From a candidate division KSB3 bacterium (lineage in GTDB: Bacteria > Moduliflexota > Moduliflexia > Moduliflexales > Moduliflexaceae), in assembly GCA_002748425.1 (NCBI GenBank), contig PDSJ01000020.1, positions 56,155 to 120,154 of the forward strand: a stretch of DNA of 64,000 nt, written 5' to 3'. Below are positions 43,862 to 53,659 of this stretch, piece after piece. Position 1 is the first letter of the stretch, and every line of letters starts with the position of its first letter. The notes beneath the pieces were generated by a model that saw only the letters and a program-made list of their open reading frames with translations, was not told the DNA's origin and searched no databases. A program made the position numbers and the translations under genes.

Positions 43862-44795
43862 GAAGCTCAGGAGTGCTGCTCTCATATTCATCGGGGAGAG
43901 ATTCGAGAAGTACAGTGGCGTTCTCAAATAATGCCTGAATCTCCTGGCGAAATTCATCAGCATCCCGGACAGCATATTTGTGATGCGTTTGTATTCTCAC
44001 TGTCTTTCCGTTCGCATCAATGAATTCCAGAAATAAGGAGTGAGGCCCTCCATACTGTTGACAGAGATCCCTCAAGGCCAATAAGCGCAGCTTTGTCGTC
44101 GTCTCGATCGGCAAACAAAGCCGAATGCAGAGTTTGTCTTCTACAGAACGCGCCTTCTCAGCATTGCATTCAACGTCCTCAGCATTTTCTTGAGCCCCAT
44201 CTTCGAATTCTAAGACATATTCTGTAAACGAAAAGCCAAGGACTTCTTTTTCATACTCGATACATACCTCATGGGTCCACGCATCGGCATCGGGAAGCTG
44301 GATGAGTTCTCGGGATGCGGCAGGCAGCAGCTCAAACAAGCTGATTTGATTGGCGTGTGTATCAGCCTGTTCTTTTTGAACAGCCTGGACAATACGGCTG
44401 AATCCTTCAAGCAGTTTGGCCCGTGAGTCCCCAAAACGATCGTATACACCGGCCTTAATACTGTTCGGAAAAAACGTCTCCGGCAGCCGATCGATCTCAA
44501 CACGCTCGCACATATCCTGAAAACTCTGGTACGGTCCATTCTCGCGACGTTCGTTCAACAGGTCTTCAAAAAACTGCCCGTTTCCGCTGCCAAACGCCGA
44601 AAAGCCAAGCCGCAAAACCTGTTCGCGTTCAAAAACGCAGGCCATCTCACTCTGATTAATGTCCAGGGGCATGATCTCGATCCCCAGACTCCGGCATTCA
44701 TGAAAATGCTCGAGAATACGCGCAGCATCTTTTTTTTCAGCGCTTATCACCTCTTCAAGCATTCGAAGAAGTTCCAACTCGTTCTGCTGTGCCAT
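43845..44795 (-). CDS. Stand-alone DnaE C-terminal-like protein with clamp-binding motif
   Basis: A 316-residue protein resembling the end of the fingers and the helix-hairpin-helix region of DNA polymerase III alpha. Residues 26-56 (ILEHFHECRSLGIEIMPLDI, NQSEMACVF) match the DnaE block that normally reads ECR-MGI-VLPPDVN-S. Residues 60-130 cover the helix-hairpin-helix segment (RLGFSAFGSGNGQFFEDLL, ENGPYQSFQDMCERV, SIKAGVYDRFGDSRAKLLEG). QISLF at 150-154 fits the beta-clamp binding consensus. The PHP, palm and active-site aspartates are absent. It has its own ribosome site (AGAGGAAG), so it is a gene rather than a truncated tail. Last in a minus-strand run after galK. Confidence 0.75.
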   Translation of the reverse strand: MAQQNELELLRMLEEVISAEKKDAARILEHFHECRSLGIEIMPLDINQSEMACVFEREQVLRLGFSAFGSGNGQFFEDLLNERRENGPYQSFQDMCERVEIDRLPETFFPNSIKAGVYDRFGDSRAKLLEGFSRIVQAVQKEQADTHANQISLFELLPAASRELIQLPDADAWTHEVCIEYEKEVLGFSFTEYVLEFEDGAQENAEDVECNAEKARSVEDKLCIRLCLPIETTTKLRLLALRDLCQQYGGPHSLFLEFIDANGKTVRIQTHHKYAVRDADEFRQEIQALFENATVLLESLPDEYESSTPELLRGEA

Positions 44796-44861
44796 ATCTT
44801 CCTCTCACAAGAGCAGCGTTCCAGGTTGAGGCCACGTCCATCATCTATTCCTTGCCGTCTC

Positions 44862-46025
44862 TTACAAGTCCTCAAGGCAAGCTCCGCCTTCAGCCTTAGA
44901 CGTGTAAATTTCTGCAACAATATTGGTCTTTTCAGCATAGTCATGCAGAAGTGTTTCCTGAAATTCCTCTGACACGGATTCTTTTACAATATTTACAGTG
45001 CATCCGCCAAAACCGCCACCTGTTATTCTGGCCCCTGCCACTCCTTCAAAATTCTGAGCAATATCGACCAGGAAATCAACTTCTTGACAGCTCACGTCAT
45101 AGTCATCACGCAAACTGGCATGTGACTGGTTCAGGAAACGTCCGAAAGATTCGATGTCGTTCTTCTTTAAGGCATCGATTGCGTTAGCAACACGCTCGTT
45201 CTCCGACACGACATGTTTACAGCGCTGATACAGCAGGGAGGGAAGCAATGCACTGTGCTCTGCCAGCTTCGCAGGGGAGACATCTCTCAAGGTGCGAATA
45301 TCCGGCAGGGCCTTCTTGAGCAGACGAACTCCTTCTTCGCACTGACTCCGGCGTTCGTTATACGCGGAATCCACCAATTTATGCTCAACGTTTGAATTAC
45401 AGATCACGACGATATATTCTCCCAGATCACATGACACCTGCTGAGAGGAAAGATCCCGACAATCGATGTACAATGCATGATTTTTCTTCCCCAAGCGTGA
45501 TATGAACTGATCCATAATACCGCAGTTCATGCTGACAAAGTTGTTTTCCGCCCGCTGACAGAGCTTTGCCATCTCTTCCCCCGGCATGTCGATTTCGTGT
45601 AGCTGCGCCAGAAAAAAGGCTGTGGCCACTTCAAGCGCGGCCGAACTGCTCAGGCCGGCCCCCTGAGGAATATCTCCATACAAAACCGCATTAAAGCCCC
45701 TCAGCGTATACCCGGCTTTCTGCAGTTCGTCAACAACTCCTTTGATATAATCAATCCATCCGTCCTGCTTCTGTAGCGAACTGAGAGAGAACTCTTCCCT
45801 GCGCCCGAAATTCACGGAGTACACGCATCCCCTGTCATCATTACGCAAAGCTCCACCGATTGTAATTCTCTTGTTAATCGCCATCGGTAATACACATCCG
45901 TCATTATAGTCGGTATGCTCTCCGATCAGGTTCACTCTGCCCGGAGCGCTCACCAGCGTCTGCACCGGCATTCCAAACTCTTTTGCAAAGCTCTGAAGCA
46001 TGCGTTGCTTTCGATCTGAAGTCAT
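44862..46025 (-). CDS. galK: Galactokinase
   Basis: A 387-residue GHMP kinase phosphorylating galactose at C1. ATG 46025 is preceded by AAAAGGGGA eight bases away; the longer frame to 46082 lacks support. Motifs: substrate-binding PGRVNLIGEHTDYNDGCVLP, the ATP loop GAGLSSSAALEVA, SMNCGIMDQF and the C-terminal GARITGGGFGGCTVN. Other Leloir genes are not seen. It could use galactose released from sugars taken up by the Ytf-like importer, but nothing links them. Confidence 0.97.
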   Translation of the reverse strand: MTSDRKQRMLQSFAKEFGMPVQTLVSAPGRVNLIGEHTDYNDGCVLPMAINKRITIGGALRNDDRGCVYSVNFGRREEFSLSSLQKQDGWIDYIKGVVDELQKAGYTLRGFNAVLYGDIPQGAGLSSSAALEVATAFFLAQLHEIDMPGEEMAKLCQRAENNFVSMNCGIMDQFISRLGKKNHALYIDCRDLSSQQVSCDLGEYIVVICNSNVEHKLVDSAYNERRSQCEEGVRLLKKALPDIRTLRDVSPAKLAEHSALLPSLLYQRCKHVVSENERVANAIDALKKNDIESFGRFLNQSHASLRDDYDVSCQEVDFLVDIAQNFEGVAGARITGGGFGGCTVNIVKESVSEEFQETLLHDYAEKTNIVAEIYTSKAEGGACLEDL

Positions 46026-46121
46026 GTGCTTTTCCCCTTTTCTCATAACTGTTCTCCGTGTCACACGTTTCACCCCATGCATCAGACAACGTATTCGGGC
46101 TGAATTATTCAGGCAAGTTTT

Positions 46122-46658
46122 TTACACACGACTTTGATATCCGGCGAAATTCGTTTCGCGGCGCGCGATGAGATATTCGTAAAGATAACAGGCAGCCCAG
46201 CCGTTACAAAATCCGGCAAGCATGCCGATGAACGCCAGAAAAGGAAAGAGGTAAAAGATGCCCCAATGCCTCACAACAAGCACATAGGCTGCCCAGAGCT
46301 GAGTCAAATTATGAGTAAAGCCACCAAGCACACTGATGCCCACAGGGCTCAACCAGGGCCGGAGTCGAGAACAAGCTGCTCCCATCACCAGTGTACTGCT
46401 TAATCCGGCAGCGAGGCTGATAAAAAAAGGTGGGGACAGGAACGTACCGAACATGAATGACGCAATCACGATTCGGAGCAGTGTCAGGGACAAGCCGGCC
46501 TTCAGACCAGACAGGAGCAGGGCCAGCAGGGTCATGATGTTTGCCAGTCCGAGGCGCATCCATGGCACAGGATTGGGGATCAACGCTTCCAGACCGCGTA
46601 ATGCAATTGCCAGCGCAACAAACAACGAGAGCAAGACGTACTGTCGAGTTTCGTTCAT
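46122..46658 (-). CDS. Gx transporter / heptaprenyl diphosphate synthase I-like membrane protein
   Basis: A 178-residue protein with five membrane helices: VLLSLFVALAIALRGLEA, LANIMTLLALLLSGLKAG, IVIASFMFG, GLSSTLVMGAA and FPFLAFIGMLAGFCNG. The first loop PNPVPWMRLGLANIMTL is diagnostic of the family once annotated as heptaprenyl diphosphate synthase component I and now placed with ECF-type Gx transporter S-components. Its ligand is not established. Starts six bases after the nucleotidyltransferase stop. Confidence 0.85.
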   Translation of the reverse strand: MNETRQYVLLSLFVALAIALRGLEALIPNPVPWMRLGLANIMTLLALLLSGLKAGLSLTLLRIVIASFMFGTFLSPPFFISLAAGLSSTLVMGAACSRLRPWLSPVGISVLGGFTHNLTQLWAAYVLVVRHWGIFYLFPFLAFIGMLAGFCNGWAACYLYEYLIARRETNFAGYQSRV

Positions 46659-46664
46659 AGGCTT

Positions 46665-47954
46665 TCAAGGACACGAGAATGTTCCCTCAAGCTCTTTCAG
46701 CAGTTCGAGCGCGTCCTCTTTGCTGGCAACAGTGCCTTCCAGTTGCGCATCTTCAACAGCATTGAGCATCAGTGTAAACTGGGGGCCTGGTGTAAATCCG
46801 AGTTGAAGAAGATCTTTCCCGCTCAGCAGACGGGGCGGATAAATCGCCTCCTGCTGAAAGTCCTTGAGCATGTTTTGACAGAAGTGATAATGCACCAGGG
46901 AGCGTTGACTGCTCAGACAATCCAGACGGTGCAACTCAAGCAGCTCCGGAAAATACTCTTGACGAAGGAAGCGTTTAAGACTGCTCGTCTTCATCTGCAT
47001 GACATCCAGAAATTTCTGATGTTCCCGGACTAATCGGACAATACGTTCCGTCGATTTTGTTGAAAATTTCAAGCGCAGGCACAGCTCATCCGCTATTTCC
47101 GCTCCACGGGAGGCATGGCCGTGAAAACGAATGCGATCTGTTTTTGTACAGGTCGGGGCTTTACCGATATCATGAAGCAGAACCGCCATAGCCAGTTCGG
47201 GGGACACGTTCTTCATCAACTGCAGCATCCGCCGCGTATGCTCGAAAACATCGCCTTCGGGATGAAATTCGGGATCCTGCTGAACCCCTTTCATGGCAAA
47301 AACTTCGGGTAAAATATATCTGAGCAGCCCGCTCTGGTCCAAAAGATCGATCCCATATAACGGCAAGGGACTTAAAAGGATTTTTAACAGTTCTTCACGA
47401 ATGCGCTCGGCACTAACCAGCACAATATCCGGTGCAAGGTCCTGCATGGCTGAAAAAGTGGTCTCCTCGATCGTATAATTCAGGGAGGCCGCAAAACGTA
47501 CAGCCCGTGCCAGACGCAGCCGATCTTCCAGAAAACGTTCACGGGGATTTTCCGTTCCGCGTATCAGTCCGGCTCTGAGATCGTCACGCCCGCCTGCGTA
47601 ATCATAGATGCGATCTTCAATGGGATCGTAGATCATGCTGTTGATACTGAAATCACGATGCAGACTGTCTTCACGAATCATCTCGTCAAGAGCGCTGTCT
47701 GGTGGAGAATGCCTGAATTCAGCGATTTCGTATTGCTGGCCCTCAAACACGACAATGCAAATTCCGAATTGCTCGCCCACCGGAATGGTTCTTCGGAAAA
47801 TGTTTCTGACCTGTCCGCGATCTGCATTCGTGACAATATCATAATCCTCCGGCTGAACGTGCATCAGCATATCACGGACACAGCCTCCAGCCCAAAAGGC
47901 CGTAAATCCATGTTCTCGGAGAATCTGCACGATGCGGACAGCGCTTTGCTTCAT
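46665..47954 (-). CDS. CCA tRNA nucleotidyltransferase / poly(A) polymerase family
   Basis: A 429-residue class II nucleotidyltransferase. The catalytic loop AFWAGGCVRDMLMHVQPEDYDIVTNA carries the Gly pair and the DxD aspartates, followed by RDFSINSMIYDPIEDRIYDY, the RNA-binding RFLEDRLRLARAVRFAA, and a C-terminal HD-like region (HDIGKAPTC, FHGHASRGAEIADELCLRL) as in CCA enzymes with phosphohydrolase activity. It adds or repairs tRNA 3' CCA ends, or adds poly(A). Its ATG overlaps the upstream regulator stop (ATGA). Confidence 0.93.
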   Translation of the reverse strand: MKQSAVRIVQILREHGFTAFWAGGCVRDMLMHVQPEDYDIVTNADRGQVRNIFRRTIPVGEQFGICIVVFEGQQYEIAEFRHSPPDSALDEMIREDSLHRDFSINSMIYDPIEDRIYDYAGGRDDLRAGLIRGTENPRERFLEDRLRLARAVRFAASLNYTIEETTFSAMQDLAPDIVLVSAERIREELLKILLSPLPLYGIDLLDQSGLLRYILPEVFAMKGVQQDPEFHPEGDVFEHTRRMLQLMKNVSPELAMAVLLHDIGKAPTCTKTDRIRFHGHASRGAEIADELCLRLKFSTKSTERIVRLVREHQKFLDVMQMKTSSLKRFLRQEYFPELLELHRLDCLSSQRSLVHYHFCQNMLKDFQQEAIYPPRLLSGKDLLQLGFTPGPQFTLMLNAVEDAQLEGTVASKEDALELLKELEGTFSCP

Positions 47955-49624
47955 AAGGCCACAATCATGATGGTGAGATCGTCATGTTGCGCCGCATCAC
48001 CCTGGAAGTCCGCCACAGCGTTCAGGATGGTATGTAACAGTTCTTTTGCAGGTTGCTTCCCATGCTCCAGGATCAGGCCCGTCAGCCGTTCCTGTCCGAA
48101 TTGTTCGCGCTGCGGATTAAACGTTTCATTGACACCATCAGTATACAGGATCAGCTTATCGCCTGCTTCAAGCTGAATCGATGATTCCTGAAAATTAAAC
48201 GGATCAAAGACACCCAGTGGAAAATTTGTGTTGAATAACGACGCACATGAGCTTGTCGCAGAACGATACAGGAACGGCAGTGTGTGCCCTGCGTTGCTGA
48301 ACCTCAGTATCCGGCTTTCAGGGGCATACACTCCATAAAATACTGTCACGAACATGCCACGTTGGGCGTCTTCCGTAATAAGCCGATTTGCGAGAGTCAT
48401 CACCTGAACAGGTTCCGGATTCGCCAGGGACTGTGATTTGAGAATGCTGCGGGCGCTGGCCATAAAAATTGCCGCCGGGACCCCTTTCCCGCAGACATCG
48501 CCAATCATAAATCCAAAATGGTCATCATTCAGCATGAAATAATCGTAAAAGTCGCCGCCGACATCTTTTGCAGGTTTGTTCGCTGCTTCAAAATGAATCT
48601 GCGGGTGTCCTTTAAAAGGCGCTGGCAAAATCCCTTGCTGAATCTGATGGGCGATAAGGAGTTCGCTGCGAATACGCTCTTCATGGAGACTTTGCTGGGC
48701 GTAGCGTGCATTTTGAATAGAAATGGCCGCCCCGCTGCTGAGAGACTTCAACAGGTTAATATCATCCTGAGAAAATTCACTCTCCCCTTGCTTATTTATC
48801 ACCTGAATAACTCCAAGAAGTTCATCCTGACAGATAAGAGGCACGGACACCATTGACTTTGTATGGAATCCACTTTGTTGATCGATTTCCCCCATATGAC
48901 GGGCATCACACTGAACATCATTCGTCACATCGACTTGCCGGGTCTCAGCGACATTACCCACGATTCCCTTGCCAAAGGGCACATGAAGCCCTGTAATATC
49001 CTGAGGCCCCTGACAAATTTTACACACCAGGGTGTTTATCTGAGATTCTACCAGAAAGATCGAGCCGGCTTCAGCCTGAATAACTTTCAGAATATTATAG
49101 AACACGGTCTTCAGTGTGTCGCTGAGATCGAACGACGAGGCAAACAATAAGTTCATTTCATACAGAATCGACAGTTCTTTCAGCCACTTCTCGCGCTCGG
49201 TCGCCATAATGCGTTGGGCCACACCGATCTCATACTGCGTTCGCAGACGCTCCAGAATCATAATCAAATCGTCTTGTTCCCAAGGCTTTTCGATATAATA
49301 GTTTAAGCCGGAATGATTGATTGCCCGCACGGTATCTTCAATACCAGCCTGTCCTGTCAACAAGACTTTCATGATCTGGCGGTCCAGCTCATGAATCGCG
49401 GACAGAAACGCATCGCCGGACAAGCCCGGCATAATCTGGTCGCTGATGATCAACCAGACCCGATGCCCCGCTTCGCTGAGTTTCCGGTATAACTCCAGCC
49501 CCTCTTCGGCGCTTTCAGCATATTCAAATTCGCAGAGATTGCGGAAGTGGTCTTCCAGTTGTGCTGAAAGCTGATTAAGCACAGCCTGGTCGTCATCCAC
49601 ACAAATCGCATAATATTTTTCCAT
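47951..49624 (-). CDS. Response regulator-GAF-SpoIIE phosphatase (RsbU-like)
   Basis: A 557-residue protein. Residues 1-125 are a receiver (CVDDDQAVLNQL, phospho-Asp in IISDQIMPGLSG, VLLTGQAG, IEKPWEQDD). Residues 165-310 are a GAF domain (AEAGSIFLVES, GIVGNVAETRQVDVTND, QDELLGVIQVINK). Residues 325-557 are a PP2C-type SpoIIE phosphatase (HQIQQGILP, AKDVGGDFYDY, GDVCGKGVPAAIFMA, LILYTDGVNE, DDLTIMIV). Such proteins dephosphorylate anti-anti-sigma factors in partner-switching control. No anti-sigma or STAS gene is beside it. First gene of a run with the nucleotidyltransferase. Confidence 0.93.
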   Translation of the reverse strand: MEKYYAICVDDDQAVLNQLSAQLEDHFRNLCEFEYAESAEEGLELYRKLSEAGHRVWLIISDQIMPGLSGDAFLSAIHELDRQIMKVLLTGQAGIEDTVRAINHSGLNYYIEKPWEQDDLIMILERLRTQYEIGVAQRIMATEREKWLKELSILYEMNLLFASSFDLSDTLKTVFYNILKVIQAEAGSIFLVESQINTLVCKICQGPQDITGLHVPFGKGIVGNVAETRQVDVTNDVQCDARHMGEIDQQSGFHTKSMVSVPLICQDELLGVIQVINKQGESEFSQDDINLLKSLSSGAAISIQNARYAQQSLHEERIRSELLIAHQIQQGILPAPFKGHPQIHFEAANKPAKDVGGDFYDYFMLNDDHFGFMIGDVCGKGVPAAIFMASARSILKSQSLANPEPVQVMTLANRLITEDAQRGMFVTVFYGVYAPESRILRFSNAGHTLPFLYRSATSSCASLFNTNFPLGVFDPFNFQESSIQLEAGDKLILYTDGVNETFNPQREQFGQERLTGLILEHGKQPAKELLHTILNAVADFQGDAAQHDDLTIMIVAL

Positions 49625-49831
49625 TGTTCCCTAGCCTTTGCTCCGAAGAAGTTTCTCCATCAAGGATACGTCGCACACAGCATTCACCTTTTGGGTGGTC
49701 CAGATGAACTTATTGATGCCGCTCACGATGTTCAACTCTGTTATGCAACAACTCTTCAAAAGAATTGCCATAGATCTCAGTCCACAGCAGTATTGTGCTC
49801 GATGTCCTGATCATCGGGCGCCGACGGCTCT

Positions 49832-52675
49832 TTACTGCTCCGGCACATACTCTTGTCGGATCATGTGGATGATCCGCTCGGCTTGATCCATCTCTTCACC
49901 GTATTTCACCCAATCTCCACCGGCTAAATATTCACGTGCGCGTGTGAAATGCTCGGCCAGCTCCCCGATGATAGGGCTGAGCTCACTCTGCTCTACGTCA
50001 AGAGCAGGGACTCGTTCCAGCACACGCTGCTCTTCCGGACGTAAGCTTGTGCCGAAAACAGCCTCAAGCGCTTGCTCCAATCCTAAGCCCATTGCCACTT
50101 CGCCCCCGTACGAGGCAATAACACGCTTCAATTCAGGCAAGTCACGATGTTCGGCCTTCAGATAGACCGGCTCGACGTACAGAATCGAATCTTCAATCGG
50201 GATGACAATGAGATTCCCCCTGATCACGCTGGAACCACGTTGATCCCAAAGAGAAAGCTGCTGAGAAATTGTGGTATTCTGATCGATACGCGCCTCAACT
50301 TGCGAAGGGCCGTAAACGAGCTTTTCTTTTGGGAAGGTGTAGACCAGCAATTCACCATAGTTTTCTCCATCACAGCGGGCTGCAAGCCACGCGATCATAT
50401 TGTCCTTCTTCTTGGGCGTGAAAGGACTCATCAGGATAAATTCAAGAGTATCCTCTCCAGGAAGCCGCATCTGAATGTAATAGGGCTCAACCTGAAGAGT
50501 TTCCCCGCCATATTTTTCGTTCGGAACCGTCCAGAGATCTTCCTTGTTATAGAAGACTTTCGGGTCGCGCATGTGGTATGTATTATACATCTGGACCTGA
50601 ATTTTGAAGAGATCTTTCGGATAACGGATATGAGCTTTAAGTCCTGCTGGCATCTGCTCAAAATCCTTGAACATCGAGGGAAAGATCTTCTGATAGGTCT
50701 TCCCTAACGGTTCCTGAGCATCCATCAGATAAAAATCGACATTCCCATGATAGGCATCAACCACAACTTTGAAAGAATTCCGAATATAATTCAGCTGTCC
50801 TCCCCTGACACGAACCGGCTCAGCATACGGATAACGATCGGTCATCGTGTAAGCGTCCTGAATCCAATACAAGCGCCCTTCATACAGCACGATATACGGA
50901 TCACTGTCGAGCGCAAGAAAAGGTGCCAGATGCTTAATGCGTTCCTGAATGTTCCGGCGAAAGATGACACGGCTCTCTTTTGTTGTTGAACCAGTGAGCA
51001 GAATATTCATGTCCCTGAAGCCCCAGGCAAAGAGCATTCTTCGGAATAATGATCCGATTCTGATACCGCCTCTCCCTTCGTAGCTGACGTACTCATTGTG
51101 ATCACCAGCCGGATAATCAAACTCCGGATTCTCTGTGTTTACAATTACATAATCATCTTTATCGCTGACCTTCGAACGCATCGCAGGCGCATTGGAAGAG
51201 GCTGGCTGCGACCTGAGCACCCGTTGTTCTCCATAATAAATGGCAGTATTCTCAAGGGGAATATCAACCGGAGAGGCAGGAGGAATATCTTTAATAAGAA
51301 GTTCCGGGAGCCCCTCGTCAGTGACGCTGTTGACCGGATTCATCACTAACCCGTAACCATGCGTAAAGGTCAGGCGCGTGTTCACCCAGGTTTGAGCACG
51401 TTCCGATAATCTTTCACGTTCTAATTCCCTGGGCGCCAGCATCACCTGACGCATTTTGCCTTCAATTTCATAGCGATCGACATCAACGTCGTAAAAGGTG
51501 TAATAGGTTCTAATCGATTGAATCTGCTGGTAAGTGCTGAGCAAAGGGCGAGAATCCCAAAGTCTGATATTATCAAGGGTTTCCCCATTTTTGCCGAGTT
51601 CTTCCATACTCAAAGAACTCTCAGCGGCAAATGATTTTACTCGGATATTCGACAGATCATATGCCTCATTAGTCATGTCGATGTTATGCTCAATAAAAGG
51701 AATTTCTTTTATGAGTTCATTGGGCTTCACAATCGCCTGCTGAACAAGACCAGGAACCACACCCTGAATGACAATCGAAATCGGAATGATGAGGACTAAT
51801 CCCAGGATCAACCATAGTGGCCGTTCGTGTGATGATACCAGACCAAAGACAGTCAACGCAATGAGGGCCAGCATATACCACAAAAGTCCCCACAAAGCAA
51901 AGCGGTGAACGTAATAATCCGTAAACCCTGCACCAAAGACAAGGCCCTGCGAGGAATAGAGCAGCTCGTACATTTGGAGGCGATAATCCCAGACCTTCAT
52001 CAGCAGTCCGAGAATCACGAGACTATAGAGATGAAGCTTCACGGTACGAGAAAAGAGAATTGAGCGTCCCTGAACGGTAAACATGCCATTTAACCAGTAA
52101 ATGACCGCTGAACCGAGGAAACTCAATACGATCATTGACATCAGCCAGCTTTTAAACAGCCGGTAGACCGGAATCGAGAAGACATAAAAGGCAACATCTT
52201 TTCCAAAGACTGGATCCGTCTTGCCAAACGCAGTCTGATCAAAGAACTTCAGAAAACTCTCCCAATGAGGCAGCATTGCCAGCCCGTTCAGCAGTCCGAG
52301 AATCACGGGCGCCAGAATAAGCAGCCAGTGGAGCCGTTTCGCGCTGCCGGCGGTCAACTGCTTCAACGGTGCGCTGTACTCACCGAAATCAAAATTGACA
52401 GCGGAATTTTCAGACCATAAAGGCACCCCTTCTTTCTTTGCAAACCGATATGCAAACCAAAAGCTTGCTCCCAGCAGGAGTCCCCCGAAAAGAGAGAACA
52501 GAAACACGATAAAAAATTTCGCAGAAAGAATTTTCCAAAAAATTCCAGAGTACTGCAACGAGTTGAACCAGAGGAAATCGATGATAAACCCGGCAAATAA
52601 CGTCACAAGAATGACAATTGCGATAAAAATAATGACAAATATGCCGATAAGTCCTTGGATATTACGTTCAGACAT
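49832..52675 (-). CDS. UPF0182 family large membrane protein
   Basis: A 947-residue protein from ATG 52675 (AAAGGAG eleven bases upstream; an earlier TTG is less likely). Seven N-terminal membrane helices (to about 320, for example LIGIFVIIFIAIVILVTLFA and LLWYMLALIALTVFGLVSS) are followed by a long extracytoplasmic part with family blocks IEHNIDMTNEAYDL, TYYTFYDVDVDRYEI, THGYGLVMNPVN, LPELLIKDIPP and IYYGE. The last 100 residues are acidic and helical. Function unknown; the family occurs in actinobacteria, cyanobacteria and several other phyla. Confidence 0.94.
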   Translation of the reverse strand: MSERNIQGLIGIFVIIFIAIVILVTLFAGFIIDFLWFNSLQYSGIFWKILSAKFFIVFLFSLFGGLLLGASFWFAYRFAKKEGVPLWSENSAVNFDFGEYSAPLKQLTAGSAKRLHWLLILAPVILGLLNGLAMLPHWESFLKFFDQTAFGKTDPVFGKDVAFYVFSIPVYRLFKSWLMSMIVLSFLGSAVIYWLNGMFTVQGRSILFSRTVKLHLYSLVILGLLMKVWDYRLQMYELLYSSQGLVFGAGFTDYYVHRFALWGLLWYMLALIALTVFGLVSSHERPLWLILGLVLIIPISIVIQGVVPGLVQQAIVKPNELIKEIPFIEHNIDMTNEAYDLSNIRVKSFAAESSLSMEELGKNGETLDNIRLWDSRPLLSTYQQIQSIRTYYTFYDVDVDRYEIEGKMRQVMLAPRELERERLSERAQTWVNTRLTFTHGYGLVMNPVNSVTDEGLPELLIKDIPPASPVDIPLENTAIYYGEQRVLRSQPASSNAPAMRSKVSDKDDYVIVNTENPEFDYPAGDHNEYVSYEGRGGIRIGSLFRRMLFAWGFRDMNILLTGSTTKESRVIFRRNIQERIKHLAPFLALDSDPYIVLYEGRLYWIQDAYTMTDRYPYAEPVRVRGGQLNYIRNSFKVVVDAYHGNVDFYLMDAQEPLGKTYQKIFPSMFKDFEQMPAGLKAHIRYPKDLFKIQVQMYNTYHMRDPKVFYNKEDLWTVPNEKYGGETLQVEPYYIQMRLPGEDTLEFILMSPFTPKKKDNMIAWLAARCDGENYGELLVYTFPKEKLVYGPSQVEARIDQNTTISQQLSLWDQRGSSVIRGNLIVIPIEDSILYVEPVYLKAEHRDLPELKRVIASYGGEVAMGLGLEQALEAVFGTSLRPEEQRVLERVPALDVEQSELSPIIGELAEHFTRAREYLAGGDWVKYGEEMDQAERIIHMIRQEYVPEQ

Positions 52676-52927
52676 GGTAGAGTCGTCTCCTTTATGAATC
52701 AAAATTAATGTATCACAGGAACATCTGCGATGTCGTACACCGGCATGGCACCTTATTCATAAGGGATGTAAACAACGCATTTTTTGCAAGAGAAAAAAGT
52801 GTATATTCAGAATTTCTTTCCGTTCGGAAAGCAAACACTGCGGATTCCCATAGCAAGAGACAGACCTTCACAGACTCCTGGCTCCGTCCAGCAGGATTCC
52901 GCAGTGAGAAGCAGTGTCGAGGAGAGA

Positions 52928-53410
52928 TTAGGAAAATAACTCGATTTTCATGATTTCATAATTTTTCAAGCCGGCCGGCACACGAATGTTGACTTCATCT
53001 CCTTCTTCTTTTCCGATCAGGCCTCGGGCAATCGGAGATTTTGTGGAAATCGCATTCTCGTAAAATGCAGCATCATCACCGCTGAGAATCTGGTAAAATA
53101 CCTCTTCATCGGAATCAAGATCGTAGAGGCTGACTTTTGTTCCAAGTGACACACGATCCGTCTGAATGTTCAGATCGTCGATAATAGTCACGTTCGACAG
53201 GCGTTGGCGCAGATTTTTGACTTCGTTCCCAAGCATGTCCTTTTTCTGTATAGCAGCCTCCCATTCAGCGTTTTCACTTAAATCGCCGTAACTGGCAGCT
53301 TTCCCGATTTCCTGCGCAATTTTCCCACCCGGTTTGATCGCGTCAACACTTTCCTGGAGTCTTTGATTCAAAGCGTCCCAGGCCTTTCGCGTCATGTAAT
53401 TCGTCTCCAT
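52928..53410 (-). CDS. greA: Transcription elongation factor GreA
   Basis: A 160-residue factor that stimulates RNA cleavage by backtracked RNA polymerase. ATG 53410 is chosen from AAGGTGG eight bases upstream; the frame runs back to 53509 without support. The N-terminal coiled coil includes GDLSENAEWEAAIQKKD, whose tip carries the acidic Asp/Glu pair, and the C-terminal FKBP-like domain ends with ISTKSPIARGLIGKEEGDEV. A structured leader with a promoter and a terminator-like hairpin precedes it. Confidence 0.95.
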   Translation of the reverse strand: METNYMTRKAWDALNQRLQESVDAIKPGGKIAQEIGKAASYGDLSENAEWEAAIQKKDMLGNEVKNLRQRLSNVTIIDDLNIQTDRVSLGTKVSLYDLDSDEEVFYQILSGDDAAFYENAISTKSPIARGLIGKEEGDEVNIRVPAGLKNYEIMKIELFS

Positions 53411-53448
53411 AGCACGTTCCACCTTATCCTGCAAGATTGTCTCTCTCC

Positions 53449-53589
53449 AAAAATAAAGAACCACGACGTGTTTTCGGCACCGGAATGCTGTTGTCCTGCA
53501 TTTCGACACTTAACATACGTCGTGGCCTTTTTTTTGAAGCCGTTTCGCAAAAACGTACTTCTTTACATCGAGCCTGGAAAAATTGTCAA
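53449..53589 (-). promoter_or_regulatory. greA promoter and attenuator-like leader hairpin
   Basis: On the minus strand, TTGACA (plus 53584-53589), 16 bp, TGTAAA (53562-53567), start near 53555. CCACGACGT (53461-53469) and ACGTCGTGG (53517-53525) then form a 9-bp outer stem, with a smaller inner AATGC/GCATT hairpin, followed on the minus strand by a T-rich run ending TTCTTTATTTTT. A leader RNA of about 105 nt could be released before greA. The hairpin may also simply end the upstream transcript. Confidence 0.5.
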
Positions 53590-53659
53590 GAGAGGAATTG
53601 CATTTTTTATATTTTTTTTAATTTCATCAGCTTCGACACGGCGTTTAGCGTGAGATCGG

